64,000 bases of DNA from assembly GCA_030248215.1 (NCBI GenBank), contig JASANG010003305.1:1-64000 (forward strand), written 5' to 3'. This document shows positions 43,872-56,700 of this stretch, piece by piece. Every line of letters begins with the position of its first letter. The first letter of the stretch is position 1. A program made the translations under genes and the position numbers. The notes below the pieces were generated by a model. It worked only from the letters and a program-made list of their open reading frames with translations. It did not search any database and was not told where the DNA came from. Source of the stretch: Enoplolaimus lenunculus. Lineage: Eukaryota; Nematoda; Enoplea; Enoplida; Thoracostomopsidae.

Positions 43872-43995
43872 TAGGATCGCAACAGTAGTATAAGTATATT
43901 ACTAAGAATAAAGCCTAAGCCTAAGCGTAAGCAAAAAATTAGTTTAAAACTTAGCTGCCTCTATTGCAGTCCTGCGAAAATTTTTCACTTAACTG
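43872..43995. repeat. Dispersed repeat with TTAGGC core
   Basis: AACAGTAGTATAAGTATATT, AAGCCTAAGCCTAAG, GTAAGCAAAAAATTAGTTTA, then GCAGTCCTGCGAAAATTTTT. A reversed partial copy follows at about 44,655-44,720. Confidence 0.7.
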
Positions 43996-44511
43996 ACACG
44001 ATGTGTAGCGTTTTGGGATACCTATTGGTAAGTGTTCTGGTTTTACAGCAAATAAGTTAACTTTTTCTAGAACTTTGTCCTGAAAATACTGAAATAATGA
44101 AAACAGCAACGGACCACGGCCTAAGTCGGTCGAATTCTACTACACCTATAATCTCAAATCTGACGCTAAGACATGTTTTTAGCACATATTATTCAGTCAA
44201 AACCTATTTTTTAAACTTTAAATTTTCAGCGAGGGCCCTTGGCCAGAGTTGGGCCAGGGGGGCTCAACACATCCACCTAGAAATTTTTCAACCTAGGGTG
44301 TAAGTCAGTGAAAACCCTTGTATTCCCGTCCTCAGAAAATTATTGCCCCCTCCCCCTGGAAAAGTAAGCTGGCTACCTACCAGGGTGCAACCAGAGGTCT
44401 GTCACTGGCTCCGGCAGGAAATCAAGCTGCAGCTCCTGCTTTGGTTCTGGAAGAATTTATGCCGAACGTTCCAGCAATTACGGTAGTGAAATTTTGCATT
44501 GTTTTACAAAG

Positions 44512-44660
44512 TTTATGCAGGGTTCACATTAAACCTGGCGCAATCTGGAACACGTTTTGTCCCTATTACAATAATGGATAACAATTTGTCTGCACGTTGA
44601 CCCGTTTTCAAATTAAAAAATTTGAATTGTCTGTTATCCTGATGTGACATTCACTGTTTA
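44512..44660. mobile_element. End fragment of the TGCGGGG family
   Basis: TGCAGGGTTCACATTAAACC and GGAACACGTTTTGTCCC are the family end, followed by the TTTGAATTGTCTGTTATCC block found at 35,147. The other half is missing. Confidence 0.6.
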
Positions 44661-47107
44661 AACTCATTCTTAAGCTAAGGTTTAGGAATATGTCTCTTAT
44701 ACTACTGTCACAGCCATGTTTTATTCATTGGCCATTGGTAGAAAATTTATAAAAAATCAATATTCATACTGATCTGCTAGTGCCTGATTGTGTCTTGTAC
44801 CCAACCCCGAAGTGTTGTGATCGCATAACAAATAGGGCCAATTAATACTTTAACGCATAAAATTAGTCGAAAGCTTTCTTTACTGGATTCCCTTAAAAAT
44901 GGTACGCCCTACCTAGTAACATCTCCCAGCACTATACATAACGAGTGCAATTTCAACAAACGGTTAAAATTTAGAAGTTACACTGCGGTCGGTTTAATGG
45001 GATATGTAATTAAGCATATCAACCGAGAAGTAATACATGACACACAATATCTCAGGAAATGTGGCTGCAAATATGTATCAGCGAAGTGCGATTGCTTTTG
45101 CTAAAAACACCAGCAACGACAAAACGATAAATTTCACATATTCTTGCAAAGTTACAGCAGAAAACTTACCCATTCCACTATTAATTATACTGTCTCTGTG
45201 TATAACAGGTATCGAGCAACGTCTTTTATATACGCGTTAGTCATTTGTGTAGACGTAGGATTACGTTTAGACTTAGTTTTAGGCTTAGACTGGGAAGCAG
45301 GTTTAGCGCTTTGTGTTCCGGACATGTTCTGTCTGTGAATGTAAATACGATACAATACTTACTTATTCCAATTTTTTTGTTGAGTATGAATGTTCCGATA
45401 ACACAGACATTTTATCGTTGGTTCCAGGAATTAATAACAGCGCAGGCAATAGCCAATATGATTTTAAAATGCAGCAAAATTAATGATATTCAAATCAAAA
45501 GGATTAAGCTTAAACTTAGGTTTAGAATACTTTTGCGAAATTTTGTGGGAAATAATTTAACTCATATCAATTCTTTTGTCCAGTTCAATACCAATGCAAA
45601 ATGAAACGAACGCTATATATGTTAATTGAAAATCTACCTTAATATACAAGAAAGATAATTAGTTAATTTTACTTTTATTGAAATAAACGTTAGCACAGGC
45701 CCGTATCTCGTGTAATAATTTATAAGAGGTGTGAAGATTTCGAGTGAGTTCACTAGTATTTAAGACAGCATTTCGGTTTTAGAGTATTTTGTGACTCTTA
45801 AATTCTAATGCGATGCAGAAGCCAGTGTTATTTAGCTAAAATGTGCACATTTTTATTAATTTTTTTTTCATTTTCAATTCATTGCCGTTGATAACGTCCA
45901 ATTTACCGTTTGTTAACTAAAACTAAACAAAACTAATATTAGGACCCTAAGGCAACTGTACATCATTTAATCAGGTAATGAAGCAAAATATTTAAACCTC
46001 GGTCGCCTCCCTCTGGCCGTTGGCCCAACAGGATCGTTCTACCGGATCAGATCGTTCGCTGTAAACATTGGTTTTTCAAAAGATGTTTTAAAAGCAAAAT
46101 TTTAACGATAGCTTTTGGTGCCACGCCCAACTGAGTGGGAAAGTTTACCTGAACCATAGCTTTATCGTTAACAACTAGTGTTTTCAAGGTATCCCCCGCC
46201 TAGTCTGATCTAGAAATTTTTGAATGCTGCGTGTCATCTAAATTTAATAATAAAATAAACAAGAGTACCGTCTTAATCAGAATATTTTACGTTTTAGCTA
46301 CACTAGTAAACAGATTTCCCAATTAACAACTTACTTCAACCTTCGACAGCTGCAAAATTCAAACGTTATAATGAGATTAAACGTATAAAATTTGCTATAG
46401 TTAAGATATTATCTGTAAGGTTTAGCTATGATCTCAAAATGGTTCTGAAAGTTTTGACTATGCTACAAATTTCTGTTGTGTACAAAGCAGAAAACGAAAC
46501 TTAAACTAAACTGAAAACTTACTATAACTTTTAAAGGTAAAAGCGTACAAAAACTTAACCGACATTTAATTTCAACGTCGGAATAAGAACCGAAACTTTT
46601 AAATCAGAGGCATTGTACCAGGATGTAACCGGATATTCGTTTCCGTTATACAAATGATAAAAATTCGTTATTTTTAAGCACACAATTAGTTATGAATCAC
46701 GTATATATTTCGCAATTTTTCATTACAGCTATGCTGTAATTGTTTGAAGAAATATATAAATTACAAAATTCATCAAAACTCCAAAAAATTGGTTTGCTTC
46801 CGTCATTGTGTTCTTAAAAAATTTGAAAACTACGTCTCAATTGTGTTGGCAGAAAAATTAAACATCCATTATGAAACTTATATTTCTCCAATACTTTTGT
46901 TCGTGTCTGTTTCCACGGTCACTATCTTATTCCAGTTCTGTTATATTTAGTATCCGATTACACCCTGCATTCCACCGTAATTGCTCTACAATAACATGCT
47001 TTCGTTGTGCACTGTGTACTATTTTGTACACACAGTTATATATTGTAAAAGATTTAAGCTTAACTCGAAAAGCTAAGGAATTTGGCTCAAAACGTTTAAA
47101 ATCAAGG

Positions 47108-47256
47108 TCCATATTCTCAACTATGCATGTCTCCTATCACCAGTAAGCAATAAGCTTTAAATCTTACGGATTCCTACATATGCAGTCTCAAAGTTGCACG
47201 TTGCAAGTCGTATCATCAAATGCTAAATATTTGCTAGACACATTTGAGAATACAGG
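47108..47256. mobile_element. Small TATTCTCAAATG element beside the last lectin exon of gene 2
   Basis: CCATATTCTCAACTATGCAT at the left and ATTTGAGAATACAGG at the right. It matches the element at 23,184-23,402 but has lost about 60 bp from its interior, which the copy at 48,600-48,727 still has. Confidence 0.55.
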
Positions 47257-47276
47257 CACTAAACTATATTTCTTAC

Positions 47277-47705
47277 GGCATCGAGGAGTGAACGGAATGA
47301 AACACATCAAAGTGTTCACTGATTCGTAACAGTGCGTGTCTCTCCAAAGATGACCAACGACAGACGGAGTGCGACGAATACAAAGCCTTTTGTTAGGTTG
47401 TGAATCCTCCCAATTCGAGTACATTAGCGGACATTCGCGATATCCATCGTAAACTTTGAACGCCGAAGCTGGTTCCCCTTTCTGACGTCGGCCACTAATC
47501 GCAACTCCTTTCGCCGTAAGCTCATTGCTAACGAGAAAATGCTGAAACTCATCTTCATCTTCTTTGTTTCGAAATACAGGCTGGATTGCCTTGGGATGTT
47601 TTGCTTGACAGTTTGCCAATGCATCTCCGAATGTTGTAGGTTCATTGAAGTGTCGGTAACAACCACCTCGTTGCTGCATCCAACCACTGGGACAAGTGTT
47701 AGTTG
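47277..47705 (-). CDS. Gene 2 exon: third C-type lectin domain
   Basis: 429 bases, phase 1 in, with a C|GTAAGA donor. It is the left-hand unit of the tandem duplication. If the donor is not used, reading continues RKKYSLVPVFSNV and stops near 47,188, adding a tail encoded by the flanking small transposon. I found no further exon downstream, so this may be the last coding exon. Confidence 0.88.
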
Positions 47706-50700
47706 CTAAAATTAATAATAGTATCGGGCCCTTTTCAAAAAAGAAAGGACAGGAAATTGTCAGCCCTCCCTTTGGAAGAATTTTGCCCCTTTGAAAAATT
47801 AATTCTGGCTTCTAGAAAATTTTAAACCTTGTGTCTAAGTCACCGAATAAAGGTGCATCGTCTCCTGAAAAATGTTTATCCCCTCATTAAACTGATCTGG
47901 CTACGGGCCTGTATAGCATGAGTTGATTAAAACCTTCTCAAACAGTATAACAGCCTAAAGTTTAAGGCATGGTGGGTTTATCTTTGTATGCGTGATGTGC
48001 CGAGCTGCGTTTGTCTGTTGAGCGATTCGTGCGGCTCCGCAGGCAGACAAGGCCAGGGGGCTCAGCTCATCCATCAAAGCTGTCCGGTGATCCAAATACC
48101 ACAATTAAGAGCTGACCACAAACCTAAGCCGTGAGTAACAAATTTTTGGACATTGTTACCAAGTTAAAATTAGGATGATTATCGCGTAACCCAAATTAGG
48201 TAGCACGATAAATTGTACACCTAATACACTGATACAAGCTTTGATTCACCCTTCGCCGAAGCTTAATCTGTGGTTCGACACGGATAAGTATAACTCTATA
48301 GCCAGCGCATCTTGCTAGGGGAGCTAAAATATTTTCGGGAGGAGCATATAAGAGTTATCGTTGACTTGCAACCAAGATTACAATTTTTCTACGGGAGGCC
48401 CAAAAGTTTTCCAGGAGTAGGTCCGAGCCCCCTTCTTTTTGGCTACGAGGCCGATATGTGGTTTTTCTTTTTAACACAAGCATTAAGTCGATTCACGCTG
48501 TATCGATGCAAAAACGTTATTGCGAGATATGTGTGCCTCCTATCACAAGTTAGCAATAAGCTTTAAAACTTACGGATTCCTACATATGCAGTCTCAAAGT
48601 TGCACCGGCGTTGTATAAATCGAATGCAAAAAATGTGCTAAATTTCTAAGCTTATCACTCGCTGATTAAATGTTGCAAGTCGTTTCATCAAATGCTAAAT
48701 ATTTGCTAGACACATTTGAGAATACAGGCACTAAACAACATTTCTTACGGCATCGAGGAGTGAACGGAATGAAACACATCAAAGTGTTCACTGATTCGTA
48801 ACAATGCGTGTCTCTCCAAAGATGACCAACGACAGACGGAGTGCGACGAATACAAAGCCTTTTGTTAGGTTGTGAATCCTCCCAATTCGAGTACATTAGC
48901 GGACATTCGCGATATCCATCGTAAACTTTGAACGCCGAAGCTGGTTCCCCTTTCTGACGTCGGCCACTAATCGCAACTCCTTTCGCCGTAAGCTCATTGC
49001 TAACGAGAAAATGCTGAAACTCATCTTCATCTTCTTTGTTTCGAAATACAGGCTGGATTGCCTTGGGATGTTTTGCTTGACAGTTTGCCAATGCATCTCC
49101 GAATGTTGTAGGTTCATTGAAGTGTCGGTAACAACCACCTCGTTGCTGCATCCAACCACTGGGACAAGTGTTATTTGCTAAAATTAATAATAGTATCGGG
49201 CCCTTTTCAAAAAAGAAGGGACAGGAAATTGTCAGCCCTCCCTTTGGAAGAATTTTGCCCCTCTGAAAAACTAATTTTGTCTTCTAGAAAATTTTAAACC
49301 TTGTGTCTAAGTCACCGAATAAAGGTGCATCTTCTCCTGAAAAATGTTTATCCCCTCATTAAACTGATCTGGCTACGGGCCTGTATAGCATGAGTTGATT
49401 AAAACCTTCTCAAACAGTATAACGGCCTAAAGTTTAAGGCATGGTGGGTTTATCTTTGTATGCGTGATGTGCCGAGCTGCGTTTGTCTGTTGAGCGATTC
49501 GTGCGGCTCCGCAGTCAGACAGGGCCAGGGGGCTCAGCTCATCCTTCAAAGCTGTCCGGTGATCCAAATACCACAATTAAGAGCTGACCACAAACGTAAG
49601 CCGTGAGCAACAAATTTTTGGACATTGTTACCAAGTTAAAATTAGGATGATTATCGCGTAACCCAAATTAGGTAGCACGATAAATTGTACACCTAATACA
49701 CTGATACAAGCTTTGATTCACCCTTCGCCGAAGCTTAATCTGTGGTTCGACACGGATAAGCATAACTCTGTAGCCAGCGCATCTTGCTACGGGAGCTAAA
49801 ATATTTTAGGGAGCATATAAGAGTTATCGTTGACTTGCAACCAAGATTGCAATTTTTCTACGGGAGGCCCAAAATTTTTTCAGGAGTAGGTCCGAGCCTC
49901 CTTCCCCTTGGCTACGAGGCCGATATGTGGTTTTTCTTTTTAACACAAGCATTAAGTCGATTCACGCTGTATCGACGCAAAAACGTTATTGCGAACAACG
50001 GCGTTTTAATACTTACTACATCGTGGAGCAGAAGGAATAAGACAAATCAAATGCTTTATTGACTCGTCACAATATGCGCCTCTCCACGTATAGTTTATAC
50101 TTTCCGGATTTCGACGAATACACAGTCGACCATCTCTCGGATGTGATGGACCCCAATTTGAATGTGGCATAAGGCATTCAGTGTGTCCATCGTAAATAAC
50201 AAACGCAGAAGCTGGTTCACCAAGTCGTCGCGTGGCACTCAACGCAATCCCTGCTCTTGTAAGACCTTTGCTGAGTATAAATTGATGCAGCTCGTCTTCT
50301 TGTTCTTGAGTGGCCAATACAGGTGGAACAGCTGCGAAATGTTTAGCTTGACAATTTGCAAGGGCGTCTCCGTACGTTGTCGGTTCAGCGTAATGTCGAT
50401 AGCATCCTCCAGGCTTTTGTGTCCAACCTTCAGGACATTTTACTAAAACGAAATCGGTTTTTTAACCGAGAAGACCTTAACGTTTAGTTCAGCTGAAACG
50501 AAAAATTAACCCCGCCTTAATGATAATGTACGAGAGCTATTACCAACTGGTAACAGGGACTCTTCGAGACTATAGGCCCAACATTTGGGGTGCAAAGTTT
50601 ATTTAAATAATAAAGTATGAAAACTCCGCTATTGCAAACGACTGAAATTGCTGTGGGTGTTACAAAATATGCAAAAGAAGTCATTCTTACTTTGACATTC

Positions 50701-53700
50701 ATATATTGAATTCATAAATTTCATATCAGTTTGTGTAACAAACTGCTTGTTTCCAATCAAACCTTCAAACTCTGAATATCTGTCGTTGACAATAATGGTT
50801 TTCTCCGATAGTACTCTAGAATTAAGGAGCAAAATGTATGTAATGTTTGCACTTGCGCACTAGGGCTGCAAAATTATGTGTATAGTCGCAAATATGTGCC
50901 TAACGGGCAGGAGCGTATTTTTCTTAGGGCTATACTTATTCCTTTGTTCGTCATAAATTGTGTGTCTGACGTTTTCATTATTATAGTTATTATTATCGTT
51001 GTTATTAAAGTGCTATTGTTATACTGTATTGACCCGAATAAGAGGGGGGCTGGTATTTATTTGGCCTCTCCAGAAGTTCGGTTACTGATTATTTATTTTT
51101 AACCCACGCTCCACCGCCCTTCGTTACTGATATATATCCGGTACTGCAACTATCCGTTGGATTAAACGTATATTTGTTTCGTTTTAATAGTTCGAGCGAT
51201 AATAAAAGGTTATACTTAGGAATGCACTTTCAAAATTTAAGTACCCTTTAAAGTTTCGAACTCAAATTATTTGGTCCTGGAGTCATTTATGTGCTACCAT
51301 TAGGGTTAATTGACATTTATGGACTCTAATTAGGTTTTAGGGACTCTATCCGCTTACAGGCTCTTATTACGAATATGGACTCCTATTAATTCGTACCCAA
51401 TTTGGGGACCCCCCTTTTATTACCCCTCTGATTCGGATCAATACAGTATTCTATTCCGTGTACAATGATCATGATGCTTGTTGCTTTCGGCATCTTGTGA
51501 ATTGCATTATTTGCTTTCATGCACGTCCGTTATTGGTCAGGTTATTGTAGGTTTATTGCAGCACCCCAACTTGTTGACTAGATATCGACTAGGAGCTGAC
51601 TAAGTGCTATCTGCATACCGGTCAGATAATGCGTTACAACCCACTGAATACTTAAAATATCACGCTATGTTACCAGCATCGCGATTGCACGTCACTTCCA
51701 CCGAATTTAGAGTTTCTAGTGATTGTGGAAATACAGCAAGGTGGTTGTGATTGTGAATGAATGACGGTGGGGGTGGGATGCAACGCGTGTGTGCTCAAGG
51801 TATAAAAAAGACACAGACAAGGCGGTATTGCTGAGACTCACGCGTTTGAAATTAACGTATGAATACAGTGTCTAGCTGTCAGAAATAATTTTCTGTTAGC
51901 CAGCATTTTTAGGACATAAATGCGTTTTTGGACACTTATACTTTTAGAGGCGTCCGTTTTCCCGCGGACAGCATGTCACAGAAGTGTAATAGGGGCAAAT
52001 TCGACTACTCCTGCCGACAACATTACGGGCAGATGGATGAGAAAATGGGACAGTCCTGTTTCGGGTAAATGGGAACACTGGACAGCTGCAATATTTCGTT
52101 GAGAAAAAGGGGAAGGGTTTGTTTCGGGAAAGTGGGAAATCGGGACACTGCAAATTTTTGCTGGGAATACGGGACAAGTTAATTTCGGGCAAATTGGAAA
52201 ACGGGACAGCTGTAATTTTTCGTTGAGAAAACAGAAAAAGGTTTGTTTCAGGCAATTGGGAAAATGGAATAGCTGCAAATTTTTGCTGGAAATACGGGAA
52301 AACAGGACAGGCCTGTTTCTGGCAAATGGGAAGATGGGAGAGCAGCAATTTTTCGTTGAGAACACGGGAAAATGTTTGTTTCAGGGTAAAGGGAAAACGG
52401 GACAGCTGCAAATTTTCGCTGGGAACACGGGAAAACGGGACAGGTTTGTTTTGGCAAATGGAAAAACGGGACAACTGCAAATTTTCGGTGGGAAAACAAG
52501 ACATGAGACACAAATCATATTCTTTCCAGATTGTAAAAAATATGTTAGATCGGGGGAGGAGAACGAAGATTGTCGTAGTAGAAATTGTGCCACCTGTCAA
52601 TCCCCTCTGTACACCTGCAGCCTTGGCAGCCACAACTTTTACTTAATACCATCACTGTATTTTAATACCTTTTATAAAACTGTGCGAATTGTTTTGTTCA
52701 AAACACGGGTAGCGTTGATAATCTTTGTACGAGGGGATGCGGAATGGATTGAAAAACCAATTTTAATCATAATCTCTGGCCAGAGTATATTTGAGAGTGG
52801 GAAATCAGCTAAATGTGGGGGGAACGGCCACCCAATGCCCTCCTTGTGAATGCCCTTGCAACAATATGCTTTCTATCAGAAAAAGTAAGTGGAGGTCTAT
52901 AATTTCCGCAGAAAAAACAGGAACCGGGACAGCAATATTTTTCGAGATTGATTTCATCAGAGGGCTGCCGTTCTCCTGCACCCCCTGTATTTGGAACAAC
53001 CCTAAGGAGGATGGGTGACTGCCGCCCCCAAGCCCCCGCACTAAAGGATCTTGCGAACCAACCCACAAATAGCAACAATAATAACAACAAAGTTTAACAA
53101 TTTTTATGTATGCACAAACAAATGTAGCCAATGCTGCTCTCCGGCCCTATTGCTATCATGCGGGAAAACGGGACGAACCTGAAAGTACCACGGGTCGAAA
53201 ACCTTGTGTTTTTTTGGTATTTCTGCGAATACTTATTTGTGTATGCTGTTGTTGTTCCATTTCATTGTTTTTTATCGTATTGATGTCTAAACTTAATAAG
53301 GAGCCGCATGTATGAGCTGAGATAGTAAGCTGTCGATCATGCTAATGAGGAATTCTGCCCGGGGGTTCAGCTCGCCTATTCTTTTTCAGCGCATATCTAA
53401 TCTCGTCCTTTTGGTCCTCGAATCTAAAATTTGGCTAAGAAGTGTCCTTCAGTTTCTCAGCGAGGGGGGAAGTGGCAACCTGGTGGTTTATGCCCGGTCA
53501 AACGCAACAAAAAGGGGGTGGCTATAGTCCCTGGATGACTTATGAGAGGACCCTTCTCGTATTGAGAATTGTGCTCACGCTAAAGGATTGTAGGAGCGCA
53601 ATCTTTTTGCGTAGTCTTATATTTATTTCAGAACCTGCATAAAAGTTGCCGGGCGCACAGGGTGGATGTTTGTTAAGGGTGTGTGCAGGGCCGAGGAATG

Positions 53701-56700
53701 TCTTGGGTACTCGTTCAAGCCCTGTGCATGTTCACGTCACTGAACCGCGCCGAGAAGTTTAATGATACGCAGCTGAAAATGATTGATACATTCACCAAGA
53801 TAACTCTGCCAGTAAAATTTTAAATGATTGTATTTCGGTTCCCCGGTATTTCGTAAATCCCCACAAATTTCCCAGTATTTCAATCAACATCTAACATCTT
53901 GTGCTGTGTAATTCCATCCGCGCAATACGCAACCCCAAGTAACAATGTATGCTTGGTTTTGTTCACATCGGACTTTTCCGTGACAATCCTAAACTGAAAA
54001 TTCCAAAATTTCAAACAGAATTTGAAAAGCACACTCACTCCGGCAAACTTTATAAAAATTCAAAACTAAAAGATAACACTAAAAATTCCAACCAATTGTT
54101 GATATCCAAACTGAGTTACAATTTCCGGTCCTGGCTACCCGGTTGGTGTCCCGATCTAATTTGCATACCAACCGACCCACACAAGTCAGTGTCCCCCACA
54201 CTACTCAAATTAGGTGCGGGTACATTAAAGCCAGTACAACACATCCTACAGTAACAGTAATAATACAACATTATTCATCGGCCACGCAGGGCTAAATAAG
54301 TAATCCATTGCGGACACAGCCGCCATAGCGTATATTTACAGATTTTACGCCTTCTAACAACGCCTAATCTTAACTTATCTTCTGAGAGAGACTAGGTGGA
54401 GCCATGGAGTCCCTTAAGGTATGGTTTTATGCGGGGATCCCGTTATAACCGGGGCCGGCAGGACACGGTTTGTCCCATGTTGATTCGATGTCAACGTTAA
54501 AATTTGGACTCATATCGGGTTGGCAGACAAAACTCGAATGTCATATGACATTATCTTACAAACCACCGCTCTCAGATGTTCAACATGTACAAGAGTCGGT
54601 ATGTCACGTGATACTGTGGGAGATATATTCGAATATCATATGATATTCCAAAATTTCAACGAATATTATATGATATTCAGCGGGACAGTGTAACCGTTGG
54701 GTATCAATAAATGAATGAAAAGTAGGACGGCAGCGGCACAAATATGCTTTATAAATACCAAAAACACGCCTGTAAAAGTTTCCGATGCAAAATCGCTTAG
54801 AACCACTGGTTCAAAATTCAAAAATTCAAATTTCAAATTCTAGTATCATATGATATTCAACAGGACAATTGGGTATATTTTCTCAAGTAATGCAGACATT
54901 TGAAAATATATCATATGATATTTGCAGACAATACCTCGAATATCATGTTATATAGAAGAACAAAGGTGACCCACACATGTTAATAGCAGACAAATATAAA
55001 TTTTTGAATACGATACAGAGTCTATAAGCAGACAAAATGTTACAAATCACACTGCATCCAATAAATTTATAAGGCACTATCCACGTCTGTTACGTATGTA
55101 CCTTTACATACCCAACAGGTTGTGTTATCTGCTGCATTCTCCTACTATTGGGACCTTAATATCCGTTCGTACTGCAAAAAGTCCTGACCGAATCCCCCAA
55201 AATGTTTCACCAACGTTTTATTACACCACGTCTCCGGTTTAGTGGGCGACCCAAGATATTGCAACTTCAAATTGGGTCCACCAACTTCACGTACCTTGAA
55301 TGATTATTCAAATTCCGGCGGAATTTGTTTGCCAGCCGTTTTCCCGACAATTTCACACAGTTTTTCGTAATTACTATATCTCCCACAGTAAAATCCTGAC
55401 TTCGAGCCGTCAGTTATAATGTGACTTATGCTGTGTTTGAGCCCACTGAATCTGTTTCGATGTAATACTCCAAGCCTCTTTTTGCTGCTCCATTAGACTG
55501 TGTACCCTTGCGCCAACTGGATCTATCGCTTCAGCTACCGGAGATATATACCGATTATGTTGAGTGCGCCTGCTCATTTAGCGCTTACCGGAATAATCCC
55601 GGAACCGCTAATCGGAACTCCGCTATTTCTAATTTAGCCGCTTTAGTTTTTCTAGCCTGCTACAATATTTACTGTATAACCCATTTCTTGACGTCCTCCG
55701 GGGCACCGTCATCCATTTTCCTGTGTTCGATGAATTCAACCAACAGAAATATGGATCCTCCATTTGTGCTTCCCTCACCTGACATATCAAAAGGTGACTG
55801 AATCTCAAAATACGTTTGAGCTTCGCCCCGACTAGGCGCTTCCTAGCGGCTAACCGTGCCTCATTTTGTTCTGGATTTTCCTCTTCCAAATGGGAATCTA
55901 CCGGTCTCTCATTACGTCCAAAGTTTCATATATGCTATTACAACTGCCAAACACTTCTTTTCTGTTAGAGCTTACCGTTGTTCTGTTTCTGAAAATTTCT
56001 TACTCCCAAAATAAAATGGATGTTCCTCCCTATTTTCAGCTACTTGCGTCATCACGAAACCGGCACAGTATTGACTTACATCCGTATACAAAAGACACGG
56101 GGTAGTATGATCCGGGTAAGCTAAAATTGTTGCTGCCGTTAACCTCAGTTTTAACTGGTCAAACGCCATCTGATAATCGATACTTCATTGTCGTCCTATT
56201 GGGTTTCTTTTTTGATTCAGCTGAGTTAGTTTATTAAGCCAGTGGAAACGCAATGAAGCTATAAACGCTTCCTGATCTTTTCCCACTACAGTGGTTTCTT
56301 CTGCCTACTCTGCCTTTCCTCCACTTTCCGCACAACTGCATCGTTTTTCCTTCTATATTCAAATTGGAAGATAGACGCCACCTTGTTCATTCCTCACCAC
56401 TGCAGTAGGAACCAACAAAGAGTCCGATAAAATTTTCCACTTTAATTGGGGTACAGTTAATCCCCAATACCCGACAGCATACAATTATCCTCGTCTCTGT
56501 CGGAATTTGCATTGCTACTGCTACTCCTACATACGGTAGCCACTGTTGAGACGACCATAGCAATACTTTGCTCTGTATTCTCACTTCTTTCGCATACTAT
56601 GGCAACCGTTCCCTTTTCTCAGGTTTGTGTTGCCCTAGAGGTTCTATTTTTTTGCCAGAATATTCTTATCCTCTTCCTCCGCAATTACGACACAGCCCGC

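Larger units (their letters stand above)
44865..47950. repeat. Segmental duplication, copy 2 (gene 2 3' flank)
   Basis: Collinear with 19,940-23,900. It lacks the two transposons of copy 1 and so preserves their empty sites. Non-coding parts look roughly 80-85% alike by eye, while the lectin exon at its right end is nearly identical. Confidence 0.8.
47050..49993. repeat. Tandem duplication, unit 1,472 bp, containing a lectin exon
   Basis: 47,277-48,521 and 48,749-49,993 match with a constant offset of 1,472. The junction is visible at 48,521: GTTATTGCGA continues as GATATGTGTGCC, whereas the right unit continues ACAACGGCG into the first lectin exon. Units differ by few substitutions plus one ~60-bp deletion in the left one near 47,195. 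Confidence 0.9.

Noticed and set aside
51944-52849. 229-, 208- and 129-codon frames on both strands
   Set aside because: They follow the ~65-bp tandem units of the foldback element. The unit lacks stops in several frames, which is a compositional effect.
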